Part shown: piece by piece, positions 52,030 through 62,900 of the stretch
How the letters are laid out: each line of letters begins with the position of its first letter
Position numbering within the stretch: position 1 is the first letter of the stretch
Assembly: GCF_000802305.1 (NCBI RefSeq)
Contig: NZ_JTDK01000002.1
Location: 124,001 to 188,000 of the forward strand
Direction of reading: 5' to 3'
DNA: 64,000 bases
DNA from: Microbacterium mangrovi
GTDB taxonomy: Bacteria > Actinomycetota > Actinomycetes > Actinomycetales > Microbacteriaceae
The notes under the pieces: generated by a model
What the model was told of the DNA's origin: nothing
What the model saw: the letters and a program-made list of their open reading frames with translations, nothing else
Database searches by the model: none
Program-made: the position numbers and the translations under genes

Positions 52030-54594
52030 TCAGGCCCCGGTCGTCCCGGGCCCCCTCCCTTCGGTGGTGCGCGCGGCTCGGCGAGCGCGGGCGCGCGCGG
52101 GCCGCAGCTCGCGCAAGAACGATCTCAACGATAGGGCCGCGAGAACCCTGCGGACCACCGGGAGGGATGCCGCCAGGCGGCGGCGCTCCTCGTCGACGAT
52201 GCGCCAGAACTCGCCGGCCTCGGCATCCGACAGGGCCGCGTCCGAGAACACGGCGTGGTCGGCGACGGCGGCGAGGGTCGCGGCGTGGCCTTCGGCCCGT
52301 TCGGCGGCGGACCACTCGGCGTGCTCCCGGGCGAACTCGACGCGGGTGCGGCCGGTCTGCACGGGCATCCCGTGGTCGACCGCGGCGTCCACGAACTCGT
52401 CCCATCCGCCGACGACCCGGCCGGCGGTGTCGGGGGCGTTGCGGCGCCCGCGCCGACGCACGGCCTTGGCGCCGAGGATCACCAGCAGCGGGCCGAGCAG
52501 GATGACGAGTGCGGCCAGGAAGATCCCGGCCACGCGCAGGGCCGCCCAGAGCGCGGCCGGTCCGGCATCCTGCTGCTTGACGGCCGGCGCGTGCGCGGCA
52601 TCCCGCTGCACCGGGTCGGGCGGGACGACCTCCTGCGCGGTGCTCGGGCGGGCATCGGTGGCGTTCTCCGGGTCGCGCTGGCGCACCACGGTGTCTGTGA
52701 CGCCGACCGTGTGCTGCGGGGTCGCATCCACCGGGATCCAATCGCCGGACGAGGACTGCACCTCGGTCCACGCCGTGAGGTCGCCGCCGCGGCACACCCC
52801 GCCCGCGCACGACGGGACCCCGTCGTCTCCGCCGGTGAGGCGGGCGCCGACGACCACGCGGGCCGGGAATCCGAGCGTCTGCGCGACGAGCGCGGTCGCG
52901 ACGGCGAACTGCTCGTCGTCGCCGACGCCGGCCACCAGCGACGCACCGGGCTTGCCCTGGGCCTGCTGCTGGCGGGTGAGCAGCTGCTGGAACAGGGTGT
53001 CGATGCGGCCCAGCGAGTGACCGGACGCGCTCGGCTGGAACGTGTACCGGTCGCCGAGGGCCTTCTCCCACGCCGCGCCGCCGGCCGGCACCGACAGGGC
53101 GTGGCTGAGATATCCGCGCTGACGGAGGCGCTCGACGAGCGTCTGCAGAGCGGCCCCGTCGGCGCCGGCATCCTGCTTGGCCACCCACGTCTTCACGCTC
53201 GAGGGGATGGTGACCTGCGGCTCCGCGTGCGGCGACTTCGCCGCTGAGAGGGCGGGGACGGGAGGGGAGGCCGACGTCATCGTGTACGAGACGCCCGACC
53301 GCACTCCGCCGCCGGCGGTCTCGACCGCGGCCTGGGCCGGCGCGTCGTAGTAGAAGGCATCCGCGCGGGATCCCGCATCGCCGCCCGCGAAGCGCACCTC
53401 CTGGAGCTGACCGAACGAGGGCAGGAAGATGCCGGAGAGGCCCTGCACGGTGATGCGCGCCGTGCTCGTGGGTCCGGACGCCGGAAGCGTCGAGGGAACC
53501 CGCACGAAGTCTCCGCGCCCCGCGCCGGGATCCGAGACCCGGTAGGCGACGCCGTCGTACCAGGACAGCGTCGCCAGGCGCACGCGGTCGGGAAGGGGCC
53601 CGTCGACAGGGGTGACCGTGAACAGCGCCCGGTTCACCATCGGGTCGGTGAAGGCGGTGCGGTAGTCGGTGAGGGGGGTGACGGCGCGGGCGATCTGCAG
53701 CTCGGGACCGGTCGCCGAGCGCAGGACCTCGCGCGGGCGGCTCTGCGCGATCGCCGGCGCGACGGCGGAGGCGCCCACCACGGCGACCGCGACGAGCGCC
53801 GCGGCGAGAGCGGCCCGACGGATGTCCGACCCGGTGCGCTTTCGCGACCAGCGGAGGCCGCCCGCGGCTGCGGCCCGCTGCAGGGCCGCGCGCCTTCCGG
53901 CCGCCACCCGCCATGCCAGCCAGATCAGCGAGCAGACCAGGGTCAGCGCCGCGCCCAGCTGCTCGCGCGGGGCGGGGATCGTCACCGGGCCGACGGTGAT
54001 CGGCGCACTCGTGACGGTGAGGCCGAAGAGGAGGCCGTACAGCGGCATCGTCCACGCGAAGACGACCCCGAAGGCGCCGACGCGGGTGCGGCGGCGCCCG
54101 ATCAGCACCGTCCCGAGCGGCGCGATCGTGAACACCAGGACCGCCGGAACCAGCAGGTTGCGGTACGTCCCGACCGGGAGGTTCACCGTGACGAGGTCCT
54201 TGAACCCCGTGACCGCACCGGCCACGGTGCTGCGGAGGGAGGTGAGGATGCCGGCGGGCGTCGCCGGCGGCACCGCGACGACGACGCCGACGACGAGGAC
54301 GATCGCCGCGGCGGCGAGCGCCACCGCCCACCACGGCAGGGCGCGCCAGACGGTGAGCCCGGCGAGGAGGATCCCGGCTGCGGCGGCGGTGCCGGTCGCC
54401 ACCAGGAAGGCCGGGTCGGCGTAGATGGGCCAGGTGACGAACATCCCGACGGCGGTCACGGCGATCGCGTACAGGGCGGCGGCGGCGAGCCATGCATCCC
54501 GCAGTCCGCCCTCCGCCCGCGCGGCACGGCGCGGCGCGCGGCGCTCGCGCACGACCGGGTCGGTCAGCGGCCGGATGCGCCCGCGGCGGCTCAC
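52030..54594 (-). CDS. Transglutaminase-like membrane protein lacking catalytic Cys and His
   Basis: An 854-residue protein of the TgpA/DUF3488-like type: about seven N-terminal membrane helices (to ~280), a large external region, and a further helix near 700 followed by a cytoplasmic tail. The external transglutaminase core is recognisable by GFPARVVVGARL and DWIPVDATP, but the Cys position is Asp560 in GDDEQFA and the His position is Thr607 in DLTAWTEV; Asp623 remains. The core is therefore probably not an active peptidase or crosslinker. GTG 54594 overlaps the DUF58 stop by 4 nt. It may act as a structural or binding partner. Confidence 0.88.
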   Translation of the reverse strand: MSRRGRIRPLTDPVVRERRAPRRAARAEGGLRDAWLAAAALYAIAVTAVGMFVTWPIYADPAFLVATGTAAAAGILLAGLTVWRALPWWAVALAAAAIVLVVGVVVAVPPATPAGILTSLRSTVAGAVTGFKDLVTVNLPVGTYRNLLVPAVLVFTIAPLGTVLIGRRRTRVGAFGVVFAWTMPLYGLLFGLTVTSAPITVGPVTIPAPREQLGAALTLVCSLIWLAWRVAAGRRAALQRAAAAGGLRWSRKRTGSDIRRAALAAALVAVAVVGASAVAPAIAQSRPREVLRSATGPELQIARAVTPLTDYRTAFTDPMVNRALFTVTPVDGPLPDRVRLATLSWYDGVAYRVSDPGAGRGDFVRVPSTLPASGPTSTARITVQGLSGIFLPSFGQLQEVRFAGGDAGSRADAFYYDAPAQAAVETAGGGVRSGVSYTMTSASPPVPALSAAKSPHAEPQVTIPSSVKTWVAKQDAGADGAALQTLVERLRQRGYLSHALSVPAGGAAWEKALGDRYTFQPSASGHSLGRIDTLFQQLLTRQQQAQGKPGASLVAGVGDDEQFAVATALVAQTLGFPARVVVGARLTGGDDGVPSCAGGVCRGGDLTAWTEVQSSSGDWIPVDATPQHTVGVTDTVVRQRDPENATDARPSTAQEVVPPDPVQRDAAHAPAVKQQDAGPAALWAALRVAGIFLAALVILLGPLLVILGAKAVRRRGRRNAPDTAGRVVGGWDEFVDAAVDHGMPVQTGRTRVEFAREHAEWSAAERAEGHAATLAAVADHAVFSDAALSDAEAGEFWRIVDEERRRLAASLPVVRRVLAALSLRSFLRELRPARARARRAARTTEGRGPGTTGA

Positions 54595-55982
54595 GACTGC
54601 ACCGCCCGGAACATCAGGCCGGGAAGGTCGGCGAGCACGCCGATCGTGAGCACGGTGAGGTCGGGCAGCACCTGCCGGCGCGGGTGGGCGACCTGATCGG
54701 CCACCACCGCGACGACGACGGTCTCGGGCGGGAAGGCCAGCGCCGCACGGCGGAGCCGCCCGGCATCCGTCTTCGCGCCGCAGACGACGAAGGCCAGGGC
54801 GAGCGAGTCCGCCGTCTCGGAGGCGAGGCGGCACACCTCCTCGAGCGGCACCGGGGTCTCGGCCGCGTCGATGCGCGAGAACCCGTCGAGCATGGGGCGC
54901 GGCGCCGGGGCGCGCAGCACCTCGATCGCCCGGCTGCGTCCGCGGTCGGTGCGCGGCGTCGACAGGCCCGTGACGACCTCGATCTCGCGGCCGTCGCGCA
55001 CCGCCTGCACGGCGAGGGATGCCGCGGCGCTGACGGCCAGCTCGAACTCGTCCGGGGCGGCGAAGTCGCCGGGGTCGACGCTGAGCACCACGGCGAGGCG
55101 CGACCGCAGGGTCTGCTCGAACTGGCGCACCATCAGCTGCCCGGTCTTCGCGGTGGACTTCCAGTGGATCTGGCGCTGCGCGTCGCCGGGCACGTACTGG
55201 CGGATGGCGTGGAAGGACATGTCCGCGTCGACGAGTCGCTGCACGGGGCTGCCCTCGAGGTCGCGGATGAGGCCGCCGGACACCGCCGGCACCGGCACGG
55301 TCTGCGGGTGCACGTACAGGTCGTGCACGGCCTCCCAGCGACGTTCGCGGCGGAGGATGCCGACCGGGTCGCTGCGCACCGCGGTGGGCGGGCCGATGCG
55401 GATGACGCCGCGCGCGACGGCCGGGATCTCCAGGTGCCGGACCACCTCGTGCCCGGCCCGCAGCAGCGGCACGCCCAGCTCGATGAGGCCGGCGCCGACC
55501 GGCAGGTCGAGCCGGCCGGGCAGCGCGGTGCGCGTGCCCGTGTTGCGCACGTGGACGTCCGCGTCGACCGTGGTGCCGGCCACGACCCGCTCGTGCGACA
55601 GCTGCACGGAGACCTCGTACCCGCGCGCGCCGAACAGGAAGGGGATGCTGGATGCCAGCAGCACGAGGGCCGCGATCCCGGCCAGGAGCGCCTCCACCCA
55701 TCCCCAGACGAGCCCGGCGACCAGACCTCCGGCGACGAGCACCAGCAGGAGCCACCCCGCCGGCATCACCGTGTCGGCCACGCTCCGGCCGACGCGGGCG
55801 GCCGCGTCGGCGGCCCGGGAGAACGCCGCGGCCGTCGTTCCGGCGAGACGCGCGAGCGCCGGGGCGCGCCCGGAACGCCGCGACACGCGGGTGCGGGTCG
55901 CGGTGAGCTCGGTGGTCGAACCCGTGTCGCCGGCCGACCGGTGGGTGGCCGGCGCGCCGGTGGTGGTGGGGGCCGGGGTCAC
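54591..55982 (-). CDS. DUF58-containing protein
   Basis: A 463-residue membrane-anchored protein. Two hydrophobic segments lie at about 74-95 and 98-118, after a ~70-residue hydrophilic tail. The C-terminal half is DUF58 with the signature QRQIHWKSTAKTGQLMVRQF. The fold relates to von Willebrand A domains and such proteins usually travel with MoxR ATPases and transglutaminase-like proteins, as here. GTG 55982 lies 3 nt after the moxR stop. Proposed role is in assembling or maturing envelope complexes; biochemistry is unproven. Confidence 0.93.
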   Translation of the reverse strand: MTPAPTTTGAPATHRSAGDTGSTTELTATRTRVSRRSGRAPALARLAGTTAAAFSRAADAAARVGRSVADTVMPAGWLLLVLVAGGLVAGLVWGWVEALLAGIAALVLLASSIPFLFGARGYEVSVQLSHERVVAGTTVDADVHVRNTGTRTALPGRLDLPVGAGLIELGVPLLRAGHEVVRHLEIPAVARGVIRIGPPTAVRSDPVGILRRERRWEAVHDLYVHPQTVPVPAVSGGLIRDLEGSPVQRLVDADMSFHAIRQYVPGDAQRQIHWKSTAKTGQLMVRQFEQTLRSRLAVVLSVDPGDFAAPDEFELAVSAAASLAVQAVRDGREIEVVTGLSTPRTDRGRSRAIEVLRAPAPRPMLDGFSRIDAAETPVPLEEVCRLASETADSLALAFVVCGAKTDAGRLRRAALAFPPETVVVAVVADQVAHPRRQVLPDLTVLTIGVLADLPGLMFRAVQS

Positions 55983-55985
55983 GCG

Positions 55986-56948
55986 TCAGGCCTCGCGCTG
56001 GGTCGGGGGGAGCACGTCGAGCAGCGTCTGCCCGATGACGGCTTCGGCGGTGACGCCGTCGAACTCGGCCTCCGCGTGCAGGATGAGACGGTGCGACAGC
56101 ACCGGCACGGCGAGCGCCTTCACGTCGTCGGGCGTCACGTAGGTGCGTCCCTGCGCCGCGGCGCGGGTGCGTGCAGCGCGGGTGAGGGCGAGCGCGCCGC
56201 GGATCGAGACGCCCAGTCGCACCTGCTCCGCCTGACGGGTGGCATCCACGAGGCGGGCGATGTAGTCGAGGATCCGCGCGTTCGCGTACACGCCGCGGGC
56301 GAGCTCGGCCATCTCGGTGAGCGCACGCGGGGTGATCACCGCAGCGAGGTCGCTGGTCGCGACCGCCGCACCGTCGAGGATGCGCAGCGTCGCCGCGTGG
56401 TCGGGGTAGCCGAGCGACGTCTTCATGAGGAAGCGGTCGAGCTGGGCCTCGGGGAGGCGGTACGTGCCGGCCTGCTCCACCGGGTTCTGGGTGGCGATGA
56501 CGAGGAACGGCGAACCGACCGCGCGACTGACGGCATCCACCGTGACCCGGCCCTCCTCCATGACCTCCAGGAGCGCCGCCTGGGTCTTGGGGCTCGCCCG
56601 GTTGATCTCGTCGGCGAGCACGACGTTGGCGAACACCGGCCCGGCGTGGAACGTGAACTCGCCCGATTTCTGGTCGTAGACGGTGATGCCGGTGATGTCT
56701 CCGGGCAGCAGGTCCGGCGTGAACTGGATGCGGGTGTTGGTGCCCTGCACGGACTGGGCGAGGGCGCGGGCCAGCGACGTCTTGCCGGTGCCGGGGACGT
56801 CCTCCAGCAGCACGTGGCCCTCGCTCAGCACCGCGGTGAGCACCAGTTCCACCACGGCGCGCTTGCCGAGAACGGCCCGCTCGACGTTCTCGGCGAGCTG
56901 CCGGAACGTCTGGGCGAACCAGGTGGCCTGATCCTGCGAGATGGTCAT
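55986..56948 (-). CDS. MoxR-family AAA+ ATPase
   Basis: A 320-residue AAA+ ATPase, probably hexameric and chaperone-like. Walker A is VPGTGKTS (51-58), Walker B VVLADEINRASPKTQ, and the sensor region has ATQNPVEQAGTYRLPEAQLDRF, all characteristic of MoxR. ATG 56948 opens MTISQDQATWFAQTF. It sits between the giant surface protein and DUF58 gene with almost no gaps. It likely works with DUF58 on metal insertion or complex assembly, as in better-studied MoxR systems. Confidence 0.95.
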   Translation of the reverse strand: MTISQDQATWFAQTFRQLAENVERAVLGKRAVVELVLTAVLSEGHVLLEDVPGTGKTSLARALAQSVQGTNTRIQFTPDLLPGDITGITVYDQKSGEFTFHAGPVFANVVLADEINRASPKTQAALLEVMEEGRVTVDAVSRAVGSPFLVIATQNPVEQAGTYRLPEAQLDRFLMKTSLGYPDHAATLRILDGAAVATSDLAAVITPRALTEMAELARGVYANARILDYIARLVDATRQAEQVRLGVSIRGALALTRAARTRAAAQGRTYVTPDDVKALAVPVLSHRLILHAEAEFDGVTAEAVIGQTLLDVLPPTQREA

Positions 56949-56968
56949 GTGTCCTCTTTCGTGGCCGG

Positions 56969-59900
56969 TCAAGGGGTGGGGGTCGGGTCGGGTCCGGGGG
57001 TGCACGTGCCGCCGAAGGTGTCGGTCGCGTCGCCCAGGTTCCAGTTCGCGTTCGACCAGTGGGCCACAACGCCGACGCCCGAGACGCTCACGGCTCCGGC
57101 GGGCACGGTGCCGTCGGTCGGCGTCGTGAGCCGCTTGCCGTTCGCGTTGCGGTACACCGCGCCGGAGAAGTCGAAGGCGAATGTCGCCCCGCCCCCGGTG
57201 GACGTGCCGCTCGCGGCAGGCGCGGAACCGGCGGTGCACTGCGACACCTGCCAGCTCGCCGCCACCTGGTACGGGGCGCTGCCGGCGGCCGGCACGACGG
57301 CGGCACTGGCGCTGCGCCAGCCGTTCCATTCGTGCCAGACGCGGATGCCCGGATCGGATCCGATCACGTCGGACGGATAGCCGGAGAACGCCGTGTCGAC
57401 GCCGGCCGGCGGGTTGTCGACGTCGGACGTCGGCTGCGACCGGATGAGCCACTGGGCGCCGTCCGAGACCGGCTTCGGGGCGCCGTCGACCTGGAACGTG
57501 TACCCCTTCGGCGCGGAGTCGTCCGGGTAGGCCGTGATCTGCCGCGAAACCTGCGAGCTCGCGAACTCCTGCCCGCCGAACCAGGATTCGACGCACATCG
57601 TCACGGTGTACGTGCGGCCGACGCTGACCGTGTACTGGGCGGATGCCCCGGAGTCCGCGGTCTGGCATCCGCGCAGTCCGAGCGCGAAGCCGTACCGCAG
57701 GCTCGACCCGTCGCCGTTCAGGTCGGCCGACCCGGACGCGGTGATCGTGGCGGAGCTGCCGGATGCCTGCGAGCTGAGGCTGAGCCCGAGGTTCTGCGGG
57801 GCGCCGATGCCGGTGCCGAGCGTCGACCGCGACTGGCCGTTCGGGGTCCCCTGCAGTCCGGCGGGCAGCTCGAACCGCGAGACCGGTGTCACGGTGATGG
57901 TCGTCGCCCGGTTGCTGCCGACCGTGTACTGCGCGACGGTGACGGAGCTCTGCCCGCGGCGCACCGGCTGATCGACGGTGTCGCCGGTGGCGCTGGTGAT
58001 GTGCAGCGACGCCGTCTGCGCCGAGTCGATCCCGTCGATCTGCAGGGACACGACTCCGCCGGCATCCCCGGCCGGCACCGGCGTCGCGGTGACGGATGCC
58101 GGCGCGCTCGGCGCGTTGTACGCCCAGCCGCTCGTGGACACGCTGCCGCGGGACTCGCCGACGGCGTTGCGGGAGGTCGCCGTGTACACGCGCTCCACGC
58201 CGTTGGGCGCCTTGATCGCCGGACACGTGCCGTCCGGGCCGCAGGTCGCCACGACCGCACCGCCGGAGCGGATCACGTAGCCGGTGACCGCGGGCCACGC
58301 CTGCTGCGCCGCGCCCGGGCTCACCTCGAGGGTGAGGGTGCCGTCGCCGTAGGCGACCTGGCTCACCGCGGCCGGCGTCTGCGGGTAGCCCTGCAGGTTC
58401 AGCTGCACGTGCGCGGCCGTGCTCGCCGGGGTCACCCGGCCCTGCGCGTCGCGCATCGCCACCGAGGCGGTGCACTGCTGGCCGGGCGTCTTCGCCGTCC
58501 ACGTCGCGCGGACCGCGGCGGCCGACTCGACAGCGAACGCGATGCCCTTGCAGGCGGAGGTGACCGAGACGACCCGCAGCGGCGTGTGCGGGAGCGGGTT
58601 GACCTCGCCGGGCGCGCCCGACACCGTGACCGTGCACGACGAGCCGGATGCCTCGGAGCACTGCTGCGCCACGGTGCCGCCCTGGGGCAGCACCGACGGC
58701 GCCGCGCCCACGCGCAGGATGAGGCGCGCCGGCGCCACGCCCGGCGAGCTGGAGACGCCCACGACGGCGACCTCCTCGGCGCCGGGGAGGGCGGCATCCC
58801 GAGCGGCGATCCGCAGGTGCGATCCGGACTGCGTGACCGTGAAGTCCGCGCCGCGGTACGCGACGGTGTAGACGATGTGCGCCCAGTCGGCCGGCCCCTG
58901 CCAGACGGTGAGGCTGCGCAGGTCGTAGGACGCGGTCTGGCCGGGTCCGACGGTGACGGATGCCGGCGACAGCTGCGGCACCGGAGCGTCCGCGATCACC
59001 TGGATCGGCACCGACAGATGGGTCCAGTCGGTCTGGCCCGCCAGCCGCACGCTGACGACGCAGGCATCCGCCCACGGCGCGCCCTTGCCCGCCGCGTATG
59101 TGACCGAGCCGCCGGACACCGTGCACCGGGCCTGAGCCCGCGCGCCGGTGGTGTCGGCGGTGCGGTCGACCTGCAGCTGCGCGCCGGCGGGCAGGGCGAC
59201 GAGGTCCGCCATGCGCCAGGTGACCGACTCCCCCTCCTTGACGCGCTCGGGGGCCAGGTTCGGCTTCAGGGTCAGGGGCAGCTGGTTCGCACCGGGGATC
59301 CGCAGGAACCCGTAGGTGACGACCTTCTCGCCCGACAGCGTGCGGCCGGTGAGCCGGAACGGGATGAGGCGCGCCGCGTCGGTCACCCGGCCGCTGATGC
59401 GGTGCCCGGACACCGTGAGGCCGGCGTGGTCGCCCCACAGGCTCAGCGTGAGCGTCGACGGGTCGCCGCCCGTCCACGACACGTGGCCGGCGACCACGTC
59501 GATGCCCTGCGGGAAGCGGTCCCGGTCGACGGCGGTGAGGGCCGTGTCGGTGACCACCGGGTAGTCGGGAACGGCGGCGCGCACGACCTGCACGACGATC
59601 CGCCCGCGCGCGGTGTTGCCGGTGGAGCTCTCCACGTCGTACAGGTACGAGATCGTGCCGGGGTCCTCGCCCGCGCTGACGGCGATCCGGTCGGACCCGA
59701 TGCGCTGCACCCGGGCGGCCAGGCGCGCGTACTCCGGGTTCGGCGAGCCGTCCTGCAGGAACTGCACGACGTCCGGGCGCACGTCCTTGAGCGTCAGGGT
59801 GCCGCCGGTCGGGTCGATGTCGTTCGCGAGCGGCGAGATCCGCACGGCATTGCCGCCGCCGGCCTGCACGTCGACGTCGTCGGTGAAGGTGACCGGGCTG

Positions 59901-62900
59901 GGGTTGGTCTGGGCATCCAGCACGCCGACACGGACGGTGCCGGTGCCGGTCGCGCCGAGCGCATCGCGCACCCGGTAGGTGAACTCGGCCTGCCCGTGGA
60001 ACCCGGGGACGCTCGTGTAGACGATGGCCGAGCCGTCGGGCGAGATGGCGGCGGATCCGGATGCCGGCTGCGTGACCACCCGGTCGAGGATCACCGCGTC
60101 GCCGTCGGGGTCGACGCCGAACGAGCGGAACGGGATCGTGGTCTGCTGCCCGGTGAGCACGCGCCCCTCCAGCGTGCCGGGCCGGGGGGCGCGGTTGGAG
60201 CCGTCCGCGATCACGGTGATGCGCACGGTGGCGCTGTCGGTGAGGTTCGGCGCTCCTGCCGCCGAGACGGCGTACCGCACCCGGTACTGCCCCGGCGCGG
60301 TCGGCGCGAGGTAGCGCAGCATCCGGCCCGACGCGAACGCGAGCGAGCCGTGGCCCGCGGCGCCGAGGGTGCGGACGGATGCCGGGTCCAGGGTCATCGC
60401 CTGGCCCGAGGTCGAGACGTCGTTGTCGAGCACGGGGATGTCCACCTGGGCGCCGACACGCACCACGACCTGGTCGTCGACCGCGATCGGCGCCAGTTCG
60501 GGAGGCGGCGGGAGGAGGTAGACGGTCGCCTGCCCGGTGACGCTGCCGCCGACCCCGCCGGAGCCGTCCGAGACGGTGTAGCGCACGGTGCCGAGCAGGC
60601 CGGGCTCGCCGGTGGCCGTCGACCCGGAGATGCGCAGGTAGTTCTGCCCGACGGCGTCCACCGACATGCTCGCCCCGGCCGCCGGCGCCGGCGTGATGTC
60701 GCTGAGCAGCAGCACCCGGTGGGTCGGGTTGGACACCGCGGCGAAGACGTCGAGGGTGACGTCCTGCTTGGGCCGCACGAACGCGGTCACCGGCGCGGTC
60801 GCGAGATCGGCGGGAGCGTCCGGCGGGAGCACCGTGATGCGCGCGGTGGCGGTGGCATCCGACGATCCGTCGGTGACGGTGTAGGCCACCCGGTACGTGC
60901 CGGGCTTCGCCGCGGTGAAGTCGAACGACGTGGTGCCGGCCGTGGGCACGGCCTCGGCGGACGCCTCGTCGAGCACCCGGACGCTCGACAGCGACAGCCG
61001 GCCCGCGGTGCCGGTGACGTGCGACGCCGTGTCGACGCTGAGACCCTGCGCGTGCGCGTCGACGACGGTGAACGACTCGGCGGTCAGCTTCGGATGCGCG
61101 GCGACCCTGACCGTGAGCGTGCGGGTGGTGGTGCGGCCGCGCGTGTCCCCGACGGTGACGGTGAGGGGGATCACCTGCGCGCGCGTCTCGGACGGGTCCG
61201 GATGCCGGTACACGACGTCGCCGGTCGCGGTCGTGGCGACGCTTCCGACACCGCTCGGGTTCTGCACGCCCAGCAGCATGACCGGGTCGCCGTCGGGGTC
61301 CACCCAGCCGTTCATCACCGGCACCGACACCGTGCCGCCGGGCGCGACCTGCGGGCTCGGCCAGGTGGCCAGGCATCCGGCGACCGGGCACCACTGCGGC
61401 GCGGACTCGGTCGAGGCCGGCCGCACGGTCAGGGTCACCGTGGCGAAGCGGGAGTACAGGCCGCCGCCCGACCCCGGCGCGGTGCCGTCGGTGACGCGGT
61501 AGCGGAAGGATGCCGACCCCGTTGCGCCGGGGGCGACCTGCACCACGAGACGCTGGTTCTGGTCGACGACCGACACCGTGCCGAACGACGACGGCAGCCC
61601 CGACACGGTCTGCGGGTCGATGCTGAGCACGTCCTCGTTGGGGTCGTGGTCGTTCAGGAGCACCGGCAGCGGCACCAGGGCGCCCGCCCGCACGCCGAAG
61701 CTGTCGGATTCGGCGACCGGCGGCTTCGGGTCGATCACCACCGGCGCCCGCTGCTGGGACTGGTCGGAGGCCGGATTGGTGTGGCTGCCCAGGGTCCAGT
61801 CCTGGCTCGACGGAAGCAGGCGACCGGTGGTGGCATCCCACACCCAGCCGGAGCGGGTGTCGTTGAGGATGACGCTCGAGCCGGCCGCGGTCAGCACCGG
61901 CCGGCGCTCCTCGGGGAGCGTGTGCCCGCCATACGACAGGTCGCGGCGTTCGTCGCCGGCGATCGCCCCGGAGGCGGAGCCGCGCCACAGGGTTCCGGAG
62001 CCGGTGCCGAGCCAGCCCGCATACACCGTGCCGCCCTGCACGATCGGCTGCGTCGGCGTGCCGAGGTCGGTCGTCCCGCCGCCGGTGACGCGCACCGGCT
62101 TCGACCCGTCGGCGGGCAGTCGCACGAGGCCGGTGTCGTCGGCGATCCACGCCGACCCGCTCGTCGCGGAGGGGATGCCCGCGGCGACCGTCCCGACGAG
62201 CTTCAGGGCGCGCGCCCCGGACGCCGACCACACCCGCCCGGCATCCCGGTCGGCCAGGAACCACGTCCCGCCGGCCGCCGTCATCGCCAGGTCGTCGCTG
62301 CCGGGCGGGAGGCCCGCGGCGGCATCCTGCCCCAGGGCGCGCCCCTGCGGGATGCTGAAGCGCAGCACCGCGCCGTCCGCACGGGAGGCGGCGAACACGG
62401 TGCCGGCATCGTCCACGGTGATCGCCTCGGCGCTGAACCCCCGCGCGCCGGGAGTGCCGTCGCCGGGCTGCACGGACACCGGGGTGGCGCCGAGCCGGCC
62501 CGCGTACACGGCACCGGCATCGGTGCGGTACGCGACGAAGCCGCCCGCGACGGCCGCGTCGACCGTGCCCGCGGGAGTGGATGCCGCGTGCCGCAGCGCC
62601 TCGTTGTCGAGGTCGGCCGGCTGGGCCTGGTCGATCCGGGCCAGCTTGCCGAAGCTGTCGGCGAACAGGTAGGCGCCCGATCCCACCTGGGCGACGGAGG
62701 TCGGGTTCTCGATGGTGCGCACCGTGTCGAGCTCACCGACGGCCGTGTTCACCCGGGCGTAGTGCCGCCCGGTGCCGGTCTGCAGCGCCCAGAGCGCCGA
62801 CGCCGCCGGCGGTGTCTGCTTGGCATCCAGCCCCGGCCAGACGACGCTGACCGCGACGACGGATGCCACCGCCGCGGCGGCTGCGAGGACGGCGAGCAGG

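Noticed and set aside
50555..57069. Long minus-strand frames of 1312 and 1679 codons spanning several genes
   Set aside because: They join real genes to out-of-frame sequence of neighbours; true starts are fixed by GTGA/ATGA junctions and domain boundaries.
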